DNA of 64,000 nucleotides from an uncultured Eubacteriales bacterium (GCA_900314355.1 OMUY01000049.1:1-64000); one strand, 5' to 3'; positions 32,003 to 42,164 are shown, counted from the stretch's first letter. The notes: generated by a model not told the origin, from the sequence alone. Numbers and translations are program-made.

Positions 32003-34627
32003 TTAATTGAGTTTTTTAAGCTCTGAATTGAGCTGATTTATCTTTTCCGTGAGCGATGCCTGATTTTTCTTCTGTTCTTCGATTACTTTTTCCGGAGCTT
32101 TAGAAAGGAACCCCTGATTTGAAAGCTTCTTATTTGTCTGATCGAGCTTTTTTTGAGTTTGTTCAAGCTCTTTGGAAAGTCTCTTTTTCTCCGCCTCAAA
32201 ATCAATTAATTCCTTTAGCGGAAGATACATCGTCGCATCTGAAGTTACGACAGAAATCGAATAGGGAATGTCAAATGAATCGCCTACTTCTATTTTTGAA
32301 GCAAAAGCAAGTCTTTTGAAAAACGGTTCTGCTACGGAGAATACGTCTTTGCTTGAAGTCGCGATATATACCTCCGCTTTTTTCGAATAAGCGACATTCA
32401 TCTCTGCTCTGCGGTTTCTGACAGCTTTGATAGCGGTCATTATTTTCTCCATATCCTCTTCCTCTTTCGGGAATGAAAGTTTTTGGTCAAACTCTGGATA
32501 CGGCGAAATCATAATTGATTCGCCATCGTGAGGCATTTTCTGCCATATTTCCTCTGTAATAAACGGCATAACGGGATGAAGCAGCTTTAATATACCGTCC
32601 ATAACATATGTCAAAACAGCTTTGCATTCTTTTTTCTTCTGATTGTCTTCGCCGGAAAGTCTTATCTTGCAAAGTTCAATGTACCAGTCGCAGAAAACAT
32701 CCCAGATAAAATCATAAAGTTTCTGAACGGCAATTCCAATTTCATACCTGTCGAGCGCTTCATTTACCTCTTTCGCGAGGTTGTTGAATTTATCTAATAT
32801 CCATTTATCCTCGAGTTCAAGGTGCTTTGGAATATAAGGGACAGGTTCGTCATCGTCAAGGTTCATCAAAACGAAACGTGCGGCGTTCCAGAGCTTATTT
32901 GCGAAATTTCTTGACGCCTGAACTTTTTTGTCCGAATATCTCATGTCGTTTCCAGGAGAATTTCCGGTAGCGAGTGTAAATCTGAGCGCGTCGGCGCCGT
33001 ATTTGTCTATTTCAACAAGCGGATCAATTCCGTTGCCGAGAGATTTAGACATCTTTCGACCCAATTCATCTCTTACAAGGCCGTGAATAAGCACAGTATT
33101 AAAAGGCGGCTGACCCATCTGCTCACATGATGAGAAAATCATTCTCGCAACCCAGAAGAAAATTATGTCATATCCCGTTACAAGAGTGTCCGTGGGGAAG
33201 TAGTGCTCAAGGTCTACGGTCTTGTCAGGCCATCCTAAAGTAGAGAAAGGCCAAAGAGCAGACGAAAACCATGTGTCAAGAGTATCGGGATCCTGGTGTA
33301 TGTTGGTACTGCCGCATTTTGAACACTTGCACGGCGTTCCTCTTGATACGGTAATTGCACCGCAGTCGTCGCAGTACCACGCGGGAATCCTGTGACCCCA
33401 CCATAGCTGTCTTGAAATGCACCAGTCTTTTATATTTTCCATCCAGTGGAAATATGTTTTTGAAAATCTGTCCGGAACAAATTTTACCTTGCCGCTTTTT
33501 ACCGCGTCAATAGCCGGTCCTGCCAACGGTTCCATTTTTACGAACCACTGCTTTGAAATCCTCGGTTCTATCGAAGAATGGCATCTGTAACAAGTGCCAA
33601 CGTCGTGAGAATAATCTTCTACCGATACAAGAACGCCTTCTTTTTCAAGGTCTGCGACTATTGCGTCTCTCGCCTCGTATCTGTCCATTCCGGCGTATTT
33701 TTTGAACTCCGGAACTATTTTAGCATCGTCTGTTAATACGTTAATTACCTCAAGATTATGTCTCTTTCCGACTTCATAGTCGTTAGGATCGTGGGCAGGC
33801 GTAATTTTTACGGCTCCTGTCCCGAAATCTATTGATACATAATCATCCTGAATTACCGGAATCTCGCGGTGTACAATCGGAAGAATAAGCGTTTTGCCGA
33901 CGATATCTTTATATCTTTCATCTGCGGGATTTACGGCAACTGCCGTATCGCCGAGAAGTGTCTCCGGTCTTGTCGTTGCTATTTCGAGATATCCCGATCC
34001 GTCTTTGAAAGGATACTTGATGTGCCAAAAATGACCTGCCTGGTTTTCGTACTCAACCTCGGCGTCCGAAATTGTAGTCCTGCAGTGAGGACACCAGTTT
34101 ATCATTTTTTCGCCTCTGTATATGAGACCTTTTTCGTATAGGTTGTTGAAAACTTCCTTTACGGCTTTTGAACAACCTTCATCCATTGTGAAACGTTCTC
34201 TGTCCCAGTCACAGGATGAGCCGAGCTTTTTAAGCTGCTCTATTATTCTTCCGCCGTATTTATCTTTCCAAGCCCATGCTCTTTTTAAAAATTCTTCTCG
34301 TCCTATATCCTCTTTAGTAAGACCCTCTTCTTTCATCTGCGCTACAATTTTAGCCTCCGTAGCGATGGAAGCATGGTCTGTTCCGGGAACCCAGAGAGTG
34401 TCATAGCCCTGCATTCTTTTTCGTCTTATGAGGATGTCCTGAAGAGTGTTGTCAAGAGCATGACCCATATGAAGCTGACCGGTAATGTTCGGTGGAGGAA
34501 TTACAATAGTGTATGTTTTTTTATTGAAATCGGGCACTGCGTGAAAATATTTTCCGTCGAGCCAAAATTTATAGATGCGATCTTCAACGTTTTTCGGATC
34601 GTACTGAGTGCTTAACTCCTTGCTCAT
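32003..34627 (-). CDS. valS: Valyl-tRNA synthetase
   Basis: This 874-residue class I synthetase has [15 protein letters not shown] (HIGH), an editing domain with [15 protein letters not shown], a CxxC zinc-like segment ([15 protein letters not shown]), [12 protein letters not shown] (KMSKS), the anticodon-binding domain and a C-terminal coiled coil ([19 protein letters not shown]). It charges tRNA-Val. The start has TAAAAGAGGT upstream. No T-box leader is visible, although many Firmicute valS genes have one. Confidence 0.97.
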   Translation of the reverse strand: MSKELSTQYDPKNVEDRIYKFWLDGKYFHAVPDFNKKTYTIVIPPPNITGQLHMGHALDNTLQDILIRRKRMQGYDTLWVPGTDHASIATEAKIVAQMKEEGLTKEDIGREEFLKRAWAWKDKYGGRIIEQLKKLGSSCDWDRERFTMDEGCSKAVKEVFNNLYEKGLIYRGEKMINWCPHCRTTISDAEVEYENQAGHFWHIKYPFKDGSGYLEIATTRPETLLGDTAVAVNPADERYKDIVGKTLILPIVHREIPVIQDDYVSIDFGTGAVKITPAHDPNDYEVGKRHNLEVINVLTDDAKIVPEFKKYAGMDRYEARDAIVADLEKEGVLVSVEDYSHDVGTCYRCHSSIEPRISKQWFVKMEPLAGPAIDAVKSGKVKFVPDRFSKTYFHWMENIKDWCISRQLWWGHRIPAWYCDDCGAITVSRGTPCKCSKCGSTNIHQDPDTLDTWFSSALWPFSTLGWPDKTVDLEHYFPTDTLVTGYDIIFFWVARMIFSSCEQMGQPPFNTVLIHGLVRDELGRKMSKSLGNGIDPLVEIDKYGADALRFTLATGNSPGNDMRYSDKKVQASRNFANKLWNAARFVLMNLDDDEPVPYIPKHLELEDKWILDKFNNLAKEVNEALDRYEIGIAVQKLYDFIWDVFCDWYIELCKIRLSGEDNQKKKECKAVLTYVMDGILKLLHPVMPFITEEIWQKMPHDGESIMISPYPEFDQKLSFPKEEEDMEKIMTAIKAVRNRRAEMNVAYSKKAEVYIATSSKDVFSVAEPFFKRLAFASKIEVGDSFDIPYSISVVTSDATMYLPLKELIDFEAEKKRLSKELEQTQKKLDQTNKKLSNQGFLSKAPEKVIEEQKKNQASLTEKINQLNSELKKLN

Positions 34628-35158
34628 AAAAATACCTCTTTTAATATTATAAAAATCATATAAATTTTACACTTTAATATTATGGTTGTCAATAAATTTA
34701 ACCGGATTTTAGTTTTATATATTTAAATATAAACAATAATAAATTATAGAATAATATCTCGGAAGGAAAAACCCGAAATAAAAAAATTGTTAAAAAAATA
34801 TCAAGCCTAAATTAATGTTTCAATTATAAAATACATAAAAACAAAGAACGATACACATTTTTGTATTAGTTAATTAAATGAATTAATTAATTTAAAATAA
34901 TTAATGGTTTATTTAAACTAAAATAAAATTATTCAATCTGTATGTTTTGGTTTAGATTACATATAATTAATAATTTATTCACAAATAATTCATAGATTGT
35001 TAACATGTTTGTTTTATGATATTGTAAAATAAAGTTAAAATGATTAAAATGTGTTGTTTTATTTATCATTTTGGAAATAAATTGTTTCAATTTGGGTTAT
35101 TATCGGACTGACAGTTCGAAAATTATAGATTAATTCATTTTAAGGAGAAAAACGGATT
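34628..35158. other. AT-rich divergent intergenic region
   Basis: This region separates valS (minus) from the flavin oxidoreductase (plus). It holds the valS promoter near 34664-34692. For the plus gene only weak boxes are visible (TTAACA 35000 and TAAAAT 35025, 19 bp apart). No reading frame, T-box or riboswitch seen. Confidence 0.6.
34664..34692 (-). promoter_or_regulatory. valS promoter
   Basis: On the minus strand, TTGACA (34687-34692), 17 bp, TAAAAT (34664-34669), giving a leader of only about 30 nt, too short for a T-box. Confidence 0.8.
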
Positions 35159-36577
35159 ATGAATGATCGCAACGAAAGAATCTGTATCATCGGAGGCGGC
35201 CCTTCCGGAATAAGCGCCGCTGTTTATCTTCAGCTCAGAGGATATACAAATTACGAGATTTATGAAAAACTCGACAAAATCGGCGGAAAATGCCATTCTC
35301 CCAAGATTAAGGTCGGCAATGAAGAGAGAACATTTGAGACCGGAGCTATCATGGGCGCGCTTACGTATCACGCTGTTCATGAGATAGAACAATTCGGAGG
35401 TACCGATCACGAAGACGGACCTGCCATGAGAAGAATGTACAGAAATGCTGCCGGAGAAGAGATTTTCCCATTTGATCCCAAGAAAGATTTCTCGATTAAA
35501 AAGACAAAAGAGCTTCTTGAGATAAAAAGTCAGATGAAAAAGCTTACTGAACTCATGAAGACAAAGTATAAGGGCTATGACGTCTACGGTCACAGAGGTG
35601 TGGCTCAGGGAAGATACGACGGACTTTCAAAGGAAGTTTCAAATCATCTGACCGAACTCAGAGGCGTAAACCCCAACCTTAAAGATCTCTGCCTTCCATT
35701 CAATGAGTTCTGCAAACTCAACGGCGTTGACCTTGTTCAAAGACTTTGGATTGCGCCTTTTACTTCGTTCGGATATGGTTTCTTCGATGAAATTCCCGCG
35801 GCTTACGTCATGAAGTATCTTGACGTCACAACGGCAATAGAATTTTTCAGCATGAGACTTTGGACATGGAAAGACGGAACACAGTCAATCTACGAAAACG
35901 CCAATAAGAGACTTGTTCATCCTGCGCATTTAAACACGGAAGTTGTCAAAATTGTAAGACCTGCCGAAGGCGAAAAAGGAAAGATTAAAGTAACAGTTAA
36001 GGACGCGGAAGGCGAGAGAACGGAGGAATTTGACAAGCTTATCGTCACTACTCCTCTTGACAAGTTCATTGATTACGCCGATGCAAGAGAAGATGAAAAA
36101 GAGCTGTTCTCAAAGATTATTCACGAGAAATACGTTGATTTCATCGCTACATTCGCTCAGAATACGTCGCCTACAATTTCCGGTTACATCTTTGATAACA
36201 TGGAATATACAAGACTCGGCCACACAATGGTTTATTATCAGAGATGGGAAGATCTCAAGGACAACTGCCCATGCACGGTATATGCTCTCAGAAACCATCA
36301 AGGTTCATCCGATGTTTCTTATGACTATACAATAAATACTATGTCTGATGACATGGCTAAGTGCGGTTTCCCTGTAAAAGAGAAACTTTTCGAGCAGGAA
36401 GTATATTATTTCCCGCATGTAAGCGCAAAAGATTATGCGGACGGCTGGTATGACAAGCTCGACGCTATCGAGGGAAAGCAGAACACATATTACGCAGGCG
36501 AAGTTCTCGGCTTCGGCGATATGGAAGACAGTGTTGCTGCTTCAAGAGATCTTATAGACAGATATTTTGCAGACTGA
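35159..36577 (+). CDS. FAD-dependent amine-oxidase-like oxidoreductase
   Basis: This 472-residue flavoprotein has the dinucleotide fold ICIIGGGPSGISAAVYLQLR (10-29) with its acidic strand end EIYEKLDKIGGKC. The C-terminal FAD motif is YYAGEVLGFGDMEDSVAASRD. The middle is substrate-domain-like, as in monoamine oxidases, protoporphyrinogen oxidases and phytoene desaturases. No signal peptide. AAGGAG precedes the start. It stands directly before the twin hypB genes. The substrate is unknown. Confidence 0.75.
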   Translation: MNDRNERICIIGGGPSGISAAVYLQLRGYTNYEIYEKLDKIGGKCHSPKIKVGNEERTFETGAIMGALTYHAVHEIEQFGGTDHEDGPAMRRMYRNAAGEEIFPFDPKKDFSIKKTKELLEIKSQMKKLTELMKTKYKGYDVYGHRGVAQGRYDGLSKEVSNHLTELRGVNPNLKDLCLPFNEFCKLNGVDLVQRLWIAPFTSFGYGFFDEIPAAYVMKYLDVTTAIEFFSMRLWTWKDGTQSIYENANKRLVHPAHLNTEVVKIVRPAEGEKGKIKVTVKDAEGERTEEFDKLIVTTPLDKFIDYADAREDEKELFSKIIHEKYVDFIATFAQNTSPTISGYIFDNMEYTRLGHTMVYYQRWEDLKDNCPCTVYALRNHQGSSDVSYDYTINTMSDDMAKCGFPVKEKLFEQEVYYFPHVSAKDYADGWYDKLDAIEGKQNTYYAGEVLGFGDMEDSVAASRDLIDRYFAD

Positions 36578-36612
36578 TTAATTTACTTTATAAATTTATA
36601 AAACCAAAAAAA

Positions 36613-36648
36613 ATAGCCGGTGGCAATAAAAATTGCCTGCCGGCTATC
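36613..36648 (+). promoter_or_regulatory. Strong hairpin before the first hypB
   Basis: ATAGCCGG...CCGGCTAT with an inner GGCAAT/ATTGCC stem. No T-run follows on the plus strand, so it may stabilise the mRNA ends or partly terminate. It overlaps the alternative GTG start at 36620, arguing against that start. Confidence 0.55.
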
Positions 36649-36664
36649 GGAGCGTAATAAAGAA

Positions 36665-37342
36665 ATGAGAGACAGCTTATCTTTTGAAATATTAGAGACC
36701 AAAGAACGTGTAATAGAAAATAACGACGCTGTAGCGGAAAAAGTCAGAAAATTACTTTCAGAAAAAAATGTTTTCTTTATTAATCTGATGTCTTCTCCCG
36801 GTTCAGGAAAAACAACAACATTACTCAGAACGATTGACGAACTCGGCAAAAAATTCCGTATAGGAGTAATGGAAGCTGATGTTGATTCGTCCGTCGATGC
36901 GGAGTCGGTAGCGGCTAAAGGCGCAAAAGTCATTCAGCTTCACACAGGCGGAAGCTGCCATATGGATGCTGATATGACTCTTCGAGGAATTGAAAAAATG
37001 GGCGTAGATGACGTCGATATCTTATTTCTCGAAAATGTCGGCAACCTTGTATGCCCTGCCGAATTTGACGTCGGAGCGGATAAAAGAGTTGTAATTCTTT
37101 CTGTTCCCGAAGGTGATGACAAACCACTGAAATATCCACTTATGTTCACTGTTTCCGATTTATGTCTAATAAACAAAATCGATACGATGAAAGTTTTTGA
37201 TTTCGATATTGAAAAATTTAAGCAAAACGTAAAAGCTTTAAATGACAATGAGAAAATAATTCCGATCTCGGCTCTTACGTCGGAAGGTTTTTCCGATTGG
37301 ATTAAATGGCTTGACAATGCGGCGGAAAGTAAAATAAAATGA
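36665..37342 (+). CDS. hypB: HypB-like GTPase, first copy
   Basis: ATG 36665 gives 225 residues; GTG 36620 is rejected because it lies in a hairpin. Motifs are Walker A MSSPGSGKTT (42-51), the metal pair SCH in GGSCHMDADM (Cys98, His99), LFLENVGNLVCPAEFD (switch II) and NKID. The His-rich or CxxCGC N-terminus of some HypB proteins is absent. HypB uses GTP hydrolysis with HypA to insert nickel into [NiFe]-hydrogenase. No hydrogenase or hypCDEF gene lies in the window. It overlaps a second hypB by ATGA. Confidence 0.85.
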   Translation: MRDSLSFEILETKERVIENNDAVAEKVRKLLSEKNVFFINLMSSPGSGKTTTLLRTIDELGKKFRIGVMEADVDSSVDAESVAAKGAKVIQLHTGGSCHMDADMTLRGIEKMGVDDVDILFLENVGNLVCPAEFDVGADKRVVILSVPEGDDKPLKYPLMFTVSDLCLINKIDTMKVFDFDIEKFKQNVKALNDNEKIIPISALTSEGFSDWIKWLDNAAESKIK

Positions 37343-37989
37343 AAATAATAGAATTGAAAGAATCTGTCACAGTATCAAATGACAGAGACGCCGATAAACT
37401 CAGACAAAAGATGCTTAAAAACGGCGTCTGTTTAGTAAATATCATGTCTTCTCCCGGAGCCGGCAAAACGACTCTTTTGTCAAAGACTGTTTCCGATTTG
37501 AAAAATGATTTGACTGTCGCGGTAATTGAAGCCGATATAGCGTCCGACGTAGATGCCGTTAAATTTGAGGATTTAGGAGTAAAATCCATACAGGCGCACA
37601 CCGATGGAATGTGCCATATGGACGCCGGAATGACCGAAAGAGCCTTAGATGAAATGGGATATTCGAATACCGACCTTATTTTTCTTGAAAATGTCGGCAA
37701 CCTGATATGTCCTGCCGAATTTGATACCGGCGCAAACTTAAATGTAATGATAACGTCTGTTCCGGAGGGAGACGACAAACCTCTCAAATATCCGCTTATG
37801 TTTTCTACATCGGACGCTTTGGTGATTACGAAAATTGACACGTTGCCTTATTTTACATTTGATACGGAAAAATGTATCGAAAGAGTAAGAAAACTTAACC
37901 CAAATATTAAAATCTTTCCCGTGTCGGCTAAAACCGGAGAGGGAATGAATAAATGGGAAGAGTATTTAAGACAAAATTTAAATAAATAA
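37339..37989 (+). CDS. hypB: HypB-like GTPase, second divergent copy
   Basis: This 216-residue paralogue of the preceding protein has Walker A MSSPGAGKTT (36-45), MCHMDAGM (Cys92, His93) and FLENVGNLICPAEFD. The base-specificity motif reads TKID instead of NKID. Sequence differs along the whole length, so the duplication is old rather than an assembly artefact. HypB works as a metal-bridged dimer, so the two could form a heterodimer with one altered nucleotide site. Translation is coupled to the first copy by a 4-base overlap. Confidence 0.85.
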   Translation: MKIIELKESVTVSNDRDADKLRQKMLKNGVCLVNIMSSPGAGKTTLLSKTVSDLKNDLTVAVIEADIASDVDAVKFEDLGVKSIQAHTDGMCHMDAGMTERALDEMGYSNTDLIFLENVGNLICPAEFDTGANLNVMITSVPEGDDKPLKYPLMFSTSDALVITKIDTLPYFTFDTEKCIERVRKLNPNIKIFPVSAKTGEGMNKWEEYLRQNLNK

Positions 37990-38024
37990 AATTTTTATAT
38001 TATTTCATTGATAGGAGAAATCTC

Positions 38025-40823
38025 ATGAACCAGCAAAAAAACCGTATGACGAACGAGCGCGATTTCACGCCGGGTCCGGATTTTCATATTCAGGACAAAG
38101 AAAAAGAAAAGTTGCTTATTAAGCTTGCAACCATGATAACAGACAGGTATGTTCAGAAATATACTCATACCATTAAACCTGATGATCCCGAAGTTTGGGC
38201 TCTTGACGAAGTATTGACTAAAGACGAAGTTAAGTTCATGCTGAACTTCAATCATGTCAGAGTACCTCTAAGCCCGGAAGAGATTGCCAAGAGAAATGGC
38301 TTGACGGTTGAAAAAACAAAAGAAATCTGTCAGCATCTTTGCTGGATAGGCTGTCTTGAGTATTCAAGGGAAAATCCGAATCACGATCTTTGGTATGACG
38401 TTCCGTGTTTTGTTCCGGGAATTGCCGAGTTTATGATGATGAACCCGGTTCTCACAAAAGAACATCCCAATCTTGCTACATTTTTCAATTTGATGACTCA
38501 AATGCCTCTTGAAAATATCACGCAGATGGTTCCTCTTGGAGGAGACGGCATAGGAATGCATGTAATTCCCGTTGAAAAAGCGATAGAATCGGAAACTCAG
38601 TCACTCGATATTGAACATATTTCACATTGGCTTAAAAAATATGACAAATTGTCTGTCGGTCAATGCACCTGCCGCATTCAGCAGAAAATGAGAGGTGAGG
38701 GCTCCGGTGAAATTTGCGGCGAGTTCTGCATAGGACTCGGAGATCTTGCGGAGTTCAGCGTTGACAGAGGAATGGGCAGATATATTACGTATGATGAGGC
38801 TATGGAAATAGTAAAAAGATCCGAAGCTCACGGATTTGTTCATCAGACGACGAATATAGACGGCGAGGACAAAATAGTCGGTCTTTGCAACTGCGCTCCC
38901 GGCGTATGCAATGCTCTTAGAACTTCGCAGCTTTACAACACGCCTAATATGTCTAGATCGGCATACAGAGCGCACGTTGAAAAGGAGAAATGCGTAGCCT
39001 GCGGCAAATGCGTAGAGGTATGTCCTGTTGGAGCGGCTAAGCTCGGACAGAAATTATGCACAACTCATGGCGAAGTTAAATATCCCGTATCACAGCTTCC
39101 CGACGGCTCGGCATGGGGAGCCGACCACTGGAATGTAAATTACAGAGAAGATTCAAAAATTAACTGTTACGATACAGGTACATCTCCTTGCAAGACAGCT
39201 TGTCCGGCTCATTTACCCGTACAGGGCTATATTAAAATGGCGGCTCAGGGAAGATACGCTGACGCTCTTAAACTTATCAAGCAAGATAATCCGTTCCCTG
39301 CTGTCTGCGGCGCTATTTGCAACAGAAGATGCGAGGACGTTTGCACGAGAGGTACAATCGATCAGCCTCTTGCAATAGATGAGATTAAAAAATTCATCGC
39401 TTATCATGAAATAGAAGAAAAGAACAGATATATCCCTGTTTGTGAAAAAGACGACGGCGGAATGTGGGGTCCTGATTACAAAATGGCAGTAATAGGCGCA
39501 GGTCCTGCCGGTCTTACATGTGCGTATTATCTTCGTACAAGAGGTTATGACGTTACTGTCTTTGAAAAAAATAAAACGCTCGGCGGAATGATGGTAAACG
39601 GTATTCCTTCATTTAGAATGGACAGAGCTGTTGTCAATGCTGAAATCGACTGCTTGAAGACAATGGGCGTTGAATTTAAAACCGGCGTAGATGTAGGAAA
39701 AGACGTTACGATAAGTCAGCTCAGAGACGAGGGGTATAAAGCGTTCTATATAGCTATCGGTCTCCAGGGCGGCAGAAATACGGGTGTTCCCGGTGAGGAC
39801 GCAAAAGGAATCGAGTCCGGCGTTTCATTCCTTAACAGAATGAATATAGATAATGCCGCTAAGCTTAAAGGCGATACAGTTGTAATCGGAGGAGGCAACG
39901 TTGCTGTTGATGTCGCAAGGACAGCAGTCAGAGCTTCCGACGGAAAAGTTACTATGATCTGCCTTGAGGGCGCGGACGAAATGCCTGCCGCAAAAGATGA
40001 GGTAGATGAAGCCAAAGAGGAGAAAATCGAGGTTCTCAACGGTTGGGGACCGAAGGAATTTAAGGTCAAAGACGGAAAAGTTACGTCTGTAGTATTTAAA
40101 AAATGTACGTCCGTCAAGGATTCCACAGGCAGATTTAATCCTCAGTACGATGAAAATGAAACTATTGAAATCAATTGCGACAACGTTCTTGAATCTATCG
40201 GTCAATCTGCAGTCTGGGGAGATCTTATTAAAGGTACAAAAGTCGAGATAAGAAGAAACGGCACAGCAGTTGCGGATCCCGTTACATTCCAGACCGCGGA
40301 GCCGGATATTTTCATCGGAGGAGACATCAATCACGGAGCAAGATTTGTAATTGACGCTATCGCCGACGGAAAGAAGGGGTGCGAATCTATGCACAGATTC
40401 GTTCACGAGGGTCAGTCGTTGACGATAAACAGAGATTTAAGAGAATTTATTGCCCTTGATACGTCGGATATTGTTGTAGAAAATTATGACAATGCAAAAC
40501 GCCAGGTTCCCGGGATGAAGAAGGGAGACCCAACTAAGACGTTCGACGATATGAAACTTCCTCTCACCGAAGAGCAGGTCAAGAAAGAAGCGAGCAGATG
40601 TCTGGGATGCGGCGCCACAACAGTGGATCCTAACAGATGCATCGGCTGCGGTCTCTGTACGACTAAATGCGAATTTGACGCCATTCATCTTTCAAGAGAC
40701 TTCCCGCATGCGTCTGATATGCGTACGGCAGAGGAGAAGTTCAAATATCTTCTTCCTTATGTTGCGAAGAGAGGAACTAAGATAATCTTTAACGCGGCTA
40801 AAAAAGCTGTAAAAAAAGATTAA
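38025..40823 (+). CDS. Multidomain Fe-S/FAD NAD(P)H oxidoreductase, GltD-like core
   Basis: This 932-residue cytoplasmic protein has an N-terminal region with Cys motifs (CTCRIQQ, CGEFC, CNCAPGVC, about 210-300), then a ferredoxin CVACGKCVEVCP (near 322). A GltD/dihydropyrimidine-dehydrogenase-type Fe-S domain follows (CKTACPAHLPVQGYI near 388, CEDVCTRG). The FAD fold is VIGAGPAGLTCAYYLR (near 488), the NAD(P) fold VVIGGGNVAVDVAR (near 618) and a last ferredoxin CIGCGLCTTKCEF (near 870). It is an electron-transfer hub, perhaps transhydrogenase- or bifurcation-like, but no partner subunit is adjacent. It sits between hypB2 and hypA. Confidence 0.75.
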   Translation: MNQQKNRMTNERDFTPGPDFHIQDKEKEKLLIKLATMITDRYVQKYTHTIKPDDPEVWALDEVLTKDEVKFMLNFNHVRVPLSPEEIAKRNGLTVEKTKEICQHLCWIGCLEYSRENPNHDLWYDVPCFVPGIAEFMMMNPVLTKEHPNLATFFNLMTQMPLENITQMVPLGGDGIGMHVIPVEKAIESETQSLDIEHISHWLKKYDKLSVGQCTCRIQQKMRGEGSGEICGEFCIGLGDLAEFSVDRGMGRYITYDEAMEIVKRSEAHGFVHQTTNIDGEDKIVGLCNCAPGVCNALRTSQLYNTPNMSRSAYRAHVEKEKCVACGKCVEVCPVGAAKLGQKLCTTHGEVKYPVSQLPDGSAWGADHWNVNYREDSKINCYDTGTSPCKTACPAHLPVQGYIKMAAQGRYADALKLIKQDNPFPAVCGAICNRRCEDVCTRGTIDQPLAIDEIKKFIAYHEIEEKNRYIPVCEKDDGGMWGPDYKMAVIGAGPAGLTCAYYLRTRGYDVTVFEKNKTLGGMMVNGIPSFRMDRAVVNAEIDCLKTMGVEFKTGVDVGKDVTISQLRDEGYKAFYIAIGLQGGRNTGVPGEDAKGIESGVSFLNRMNIDNAAKLKGDTVVIGGGNVAVDVARTAVRASDGKVTMICLEGADEMPAAKDEVDEAKEEKIEVLNGWGPKEFKVKDGKVTSVVFKKCTSVKDSTGRFNPQYDENETIEINCDNVLESIGQSAVWGDLIKGTKVEIRRNGTAVADPVTFQTAEPDIFIGGDINHGARFVIDAIADGKKGCESMHRFVHEGQSLTINRDLREFIALDTSDIVVENYDNAKRQVPGMKKGDPTKTFDDMKLPLTEEQVKKEASRCLGCGATTVDPNRCIGCGLCTTKCEFDAIHLSRDFPHASDMRTAEEKFKYLLPYVAKRGTKIIFNAAKKAVKKD

Positions 40824-40849
40824 ATTGAATTCTGCTTAAAATAAATTAT

Positions 40850-40895
40850 AAACGGCGGAGTAGCGAGGTTTCAAATCTCTAAAAATCCGCCGTTT
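40850..40895 (+). promoter_or_regulatory. Branched hairpin before hypA
   Basis: AAACGGCGGA (40850-40859) pairs with TCCGCCGTTT (40886-40895), enclosing a second stem GAGGTT/AATCTC. AATTT follows. It could be a weak terminator or a processing site that sets hypA dosage. Confidence 0.55.
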
Positions 40896-40913
40896 AATTT
40901 ACAGGAGAAAAAT

Positions 40914-41309
40914 ATGCACGAGATGGGAATTGTCACGCATCTTGCAAAGACGCTTGATGAACTTGCGGCAGAACAAAAAATAGTTAAAATCGGAAAAGTT
41001 ACTCTGCAGGTCGGTGAAGTTTCCGGAATTATGACCGATTATTTTGTTGATTGCTGGGATTATTTCAAAGTAAGACATACCGTATTAAAAGATTCTACGC
41101 TTGAACTCGAAACTTTGCCGGCGGTGACATTCTGTGATAACTGCAAGAAAAATTACGAGACAGTTAAATACGGCAGAACCTGCCCTTATTGCGGCAGCGG
41201 AGAAACTTGGCTTATCACCGGAAACGAATGTATTATTAAGCAAATAGAGGCAGAGACAGAAGATGACAGAAACGGAGAGAAAAACGTCCGCACCGACGAA
41301 ATGCGATAA
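40914..41309 (+). CDS. hypA: HypA-like nickel metallochaperone
   Basis: This 131-residue protein begins MHEMGI, the invariant Met-His-Glu nickel site. VTLQVGEVSGIMTDYFVDCWDYF is the typical middle, and the zinc site is CDNC...CPYC at about 73-93. The C-terminus is extended by an acidic/basic tail of about 20 residues. HypA hands nickel to target enzymes together with HypB. A strong CAGGAGAAA ribosome site lies before the ATG. It ends the twin-hypB cluster. Confidence 0.9.
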   Translation: MHEMGIVTHLAKTLDELAAEQKIVKIGKVTLQVGEVSGIMTDYFVDCWDYFKVRHTVLKDSTLELETLPAVTFCDNCKKNYETVKYGRTCPYCGSGETWLITGNECIIKQIEAETEDDRNGEKNVRTDEMR

Positions 41310-41321
41310 CTTGACTAAATA

Positions 41322-41349
41322 AAAAAGGAGCGGTTTTTTCCGTTCCTTT
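41322..41349. terminator. Bidirectional terminator
   Basis: AAAAGGAGCGG/CCGTTCCTTTT around TTTTTT, between convergent genes. Confidence 0.8.
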
Positions 41350-42164
41350 TATATTTCACCCAATGATTTTCTGATTTTCATTGCCGCGGTTTTTAACTCG
41401 TTTGGGTTACTGTAGCTCCAGTGATAAACTTCTTCTATAAATTTGCCTTTGTAGCCGTCTGATACCGCTTTGTGTATAAATCTGTCAATATCAAAATCAC
41501 CTTCATACGGAGGAAGACAGTCTTTTGCGGAGTTTCTGTCGGAAATATGAATATGAGCTATCGAGCCTTTCATGATTTCAAGGTATTCAAACGGAGAATG
41601 ATTCGCTCTGTATGCTTGTTTTGTATCTAAGACAATTTTAAATTCTTTCCCTATATATTCTGACATGTATTTCAAGAAAAGCGGATTTTCTGACACATGA
41701 TTTACGACGTTTTCATGACACACTTTTATTTTGTGTTCTTCGCCTATTTTCATCAATTCGGCAAATCTTTTGCAGTAAGTCTCTCCGTCTACTGTTGAAG
41801 GTGTTTTTGCGCCGTGAATAACAAAAATCTTGGCGCCTAATTTTTCCGCTACACACAAAAATGTATCGTAAAATTTGAGCATATCCCGGTATCTGCGCTC
41901 GTAATCGGAAAACAGCATAAAGCTTTCGGAAAAAGATGTAAACGGATGAACAGAAACGATATTAATTCCGTATTTTTCTTTTATATTCTGTATTGCAGAA
42001 ATATACGGGTCAAACAGTTCGGAGTATGTATTTATGAAAAGCTCGATATTTTTAAAACCGAGCTCCGCAACTTTTTCAAATTCCGTTTCCAATGCTTCGG
42101 GATAAAAACAGGCGGAAGAAATCCCGACTCTTGAGTCTGTACCAATTATGTTATTCTCTTCCAT
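41349..42164 (-). CDS. Sugar phosphate isomerase/epimerase-like TIM barrel
   Basis: This 271-residue protein of the xylose-isomerase-like/AP-endonuclease-2 superfamily has RVGISSACFYPEALE at the first strand, FVIHGAKTPST, CHENVVNH, IVLDTKQAYRAN and IAHIHISDRN, which place His, Glu and Asp metal ligands at strand ends, then KFIEEVYHW with a final Glu. Such proteins isomerise or epimerise sugars, or act on inositols. There is no sugar operon around it to define the substrate. Confidence 0.8.
   Translation of the reverse strand: MEENNIIGTDSRVGISSACFYPEALETEFEKVAELGFKNIELFINTYSELFDPYISAIQNIKEKYGINIVSVHPFTSFSESFMLFSDYERRYRDMLKFYDTFLCVAEKLGAKIFVIHGAKTPSTVDGETYCKRFAELMKIGEEHKIKVCHENVVNHVSENPLFLKYMSEYIGKEFKIVLDTKQAYRANHSPFEYLEIMKGSIAHIHISDRNSAKDCLPPYEGDFDIDRFIHKAVSDGYKGKFIEEVYHWSYSNPNELKTAAMKIRKSLGEI

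Noticed and set aside
34628..34700. Possible T-box leader for valS
   Set aside because: The promoter lies about 30 nt from the start and no T-box or antiterminator sequence is visible on the minus strand.
36620..36664. GTG start giving a longer first HypB
   Set aside because: It lies within a strong hairpin and adds 15 residues not typical of HypB; ATG 36665 gives the normal length.
38025..40823. Glutamate synthase small subunit
   Set aside because: The GltD-like core is present, but the long Fe-S N-terminus, the extra C-terminal ferredoxin and the absence of gltB argue for another oxidoreductase.
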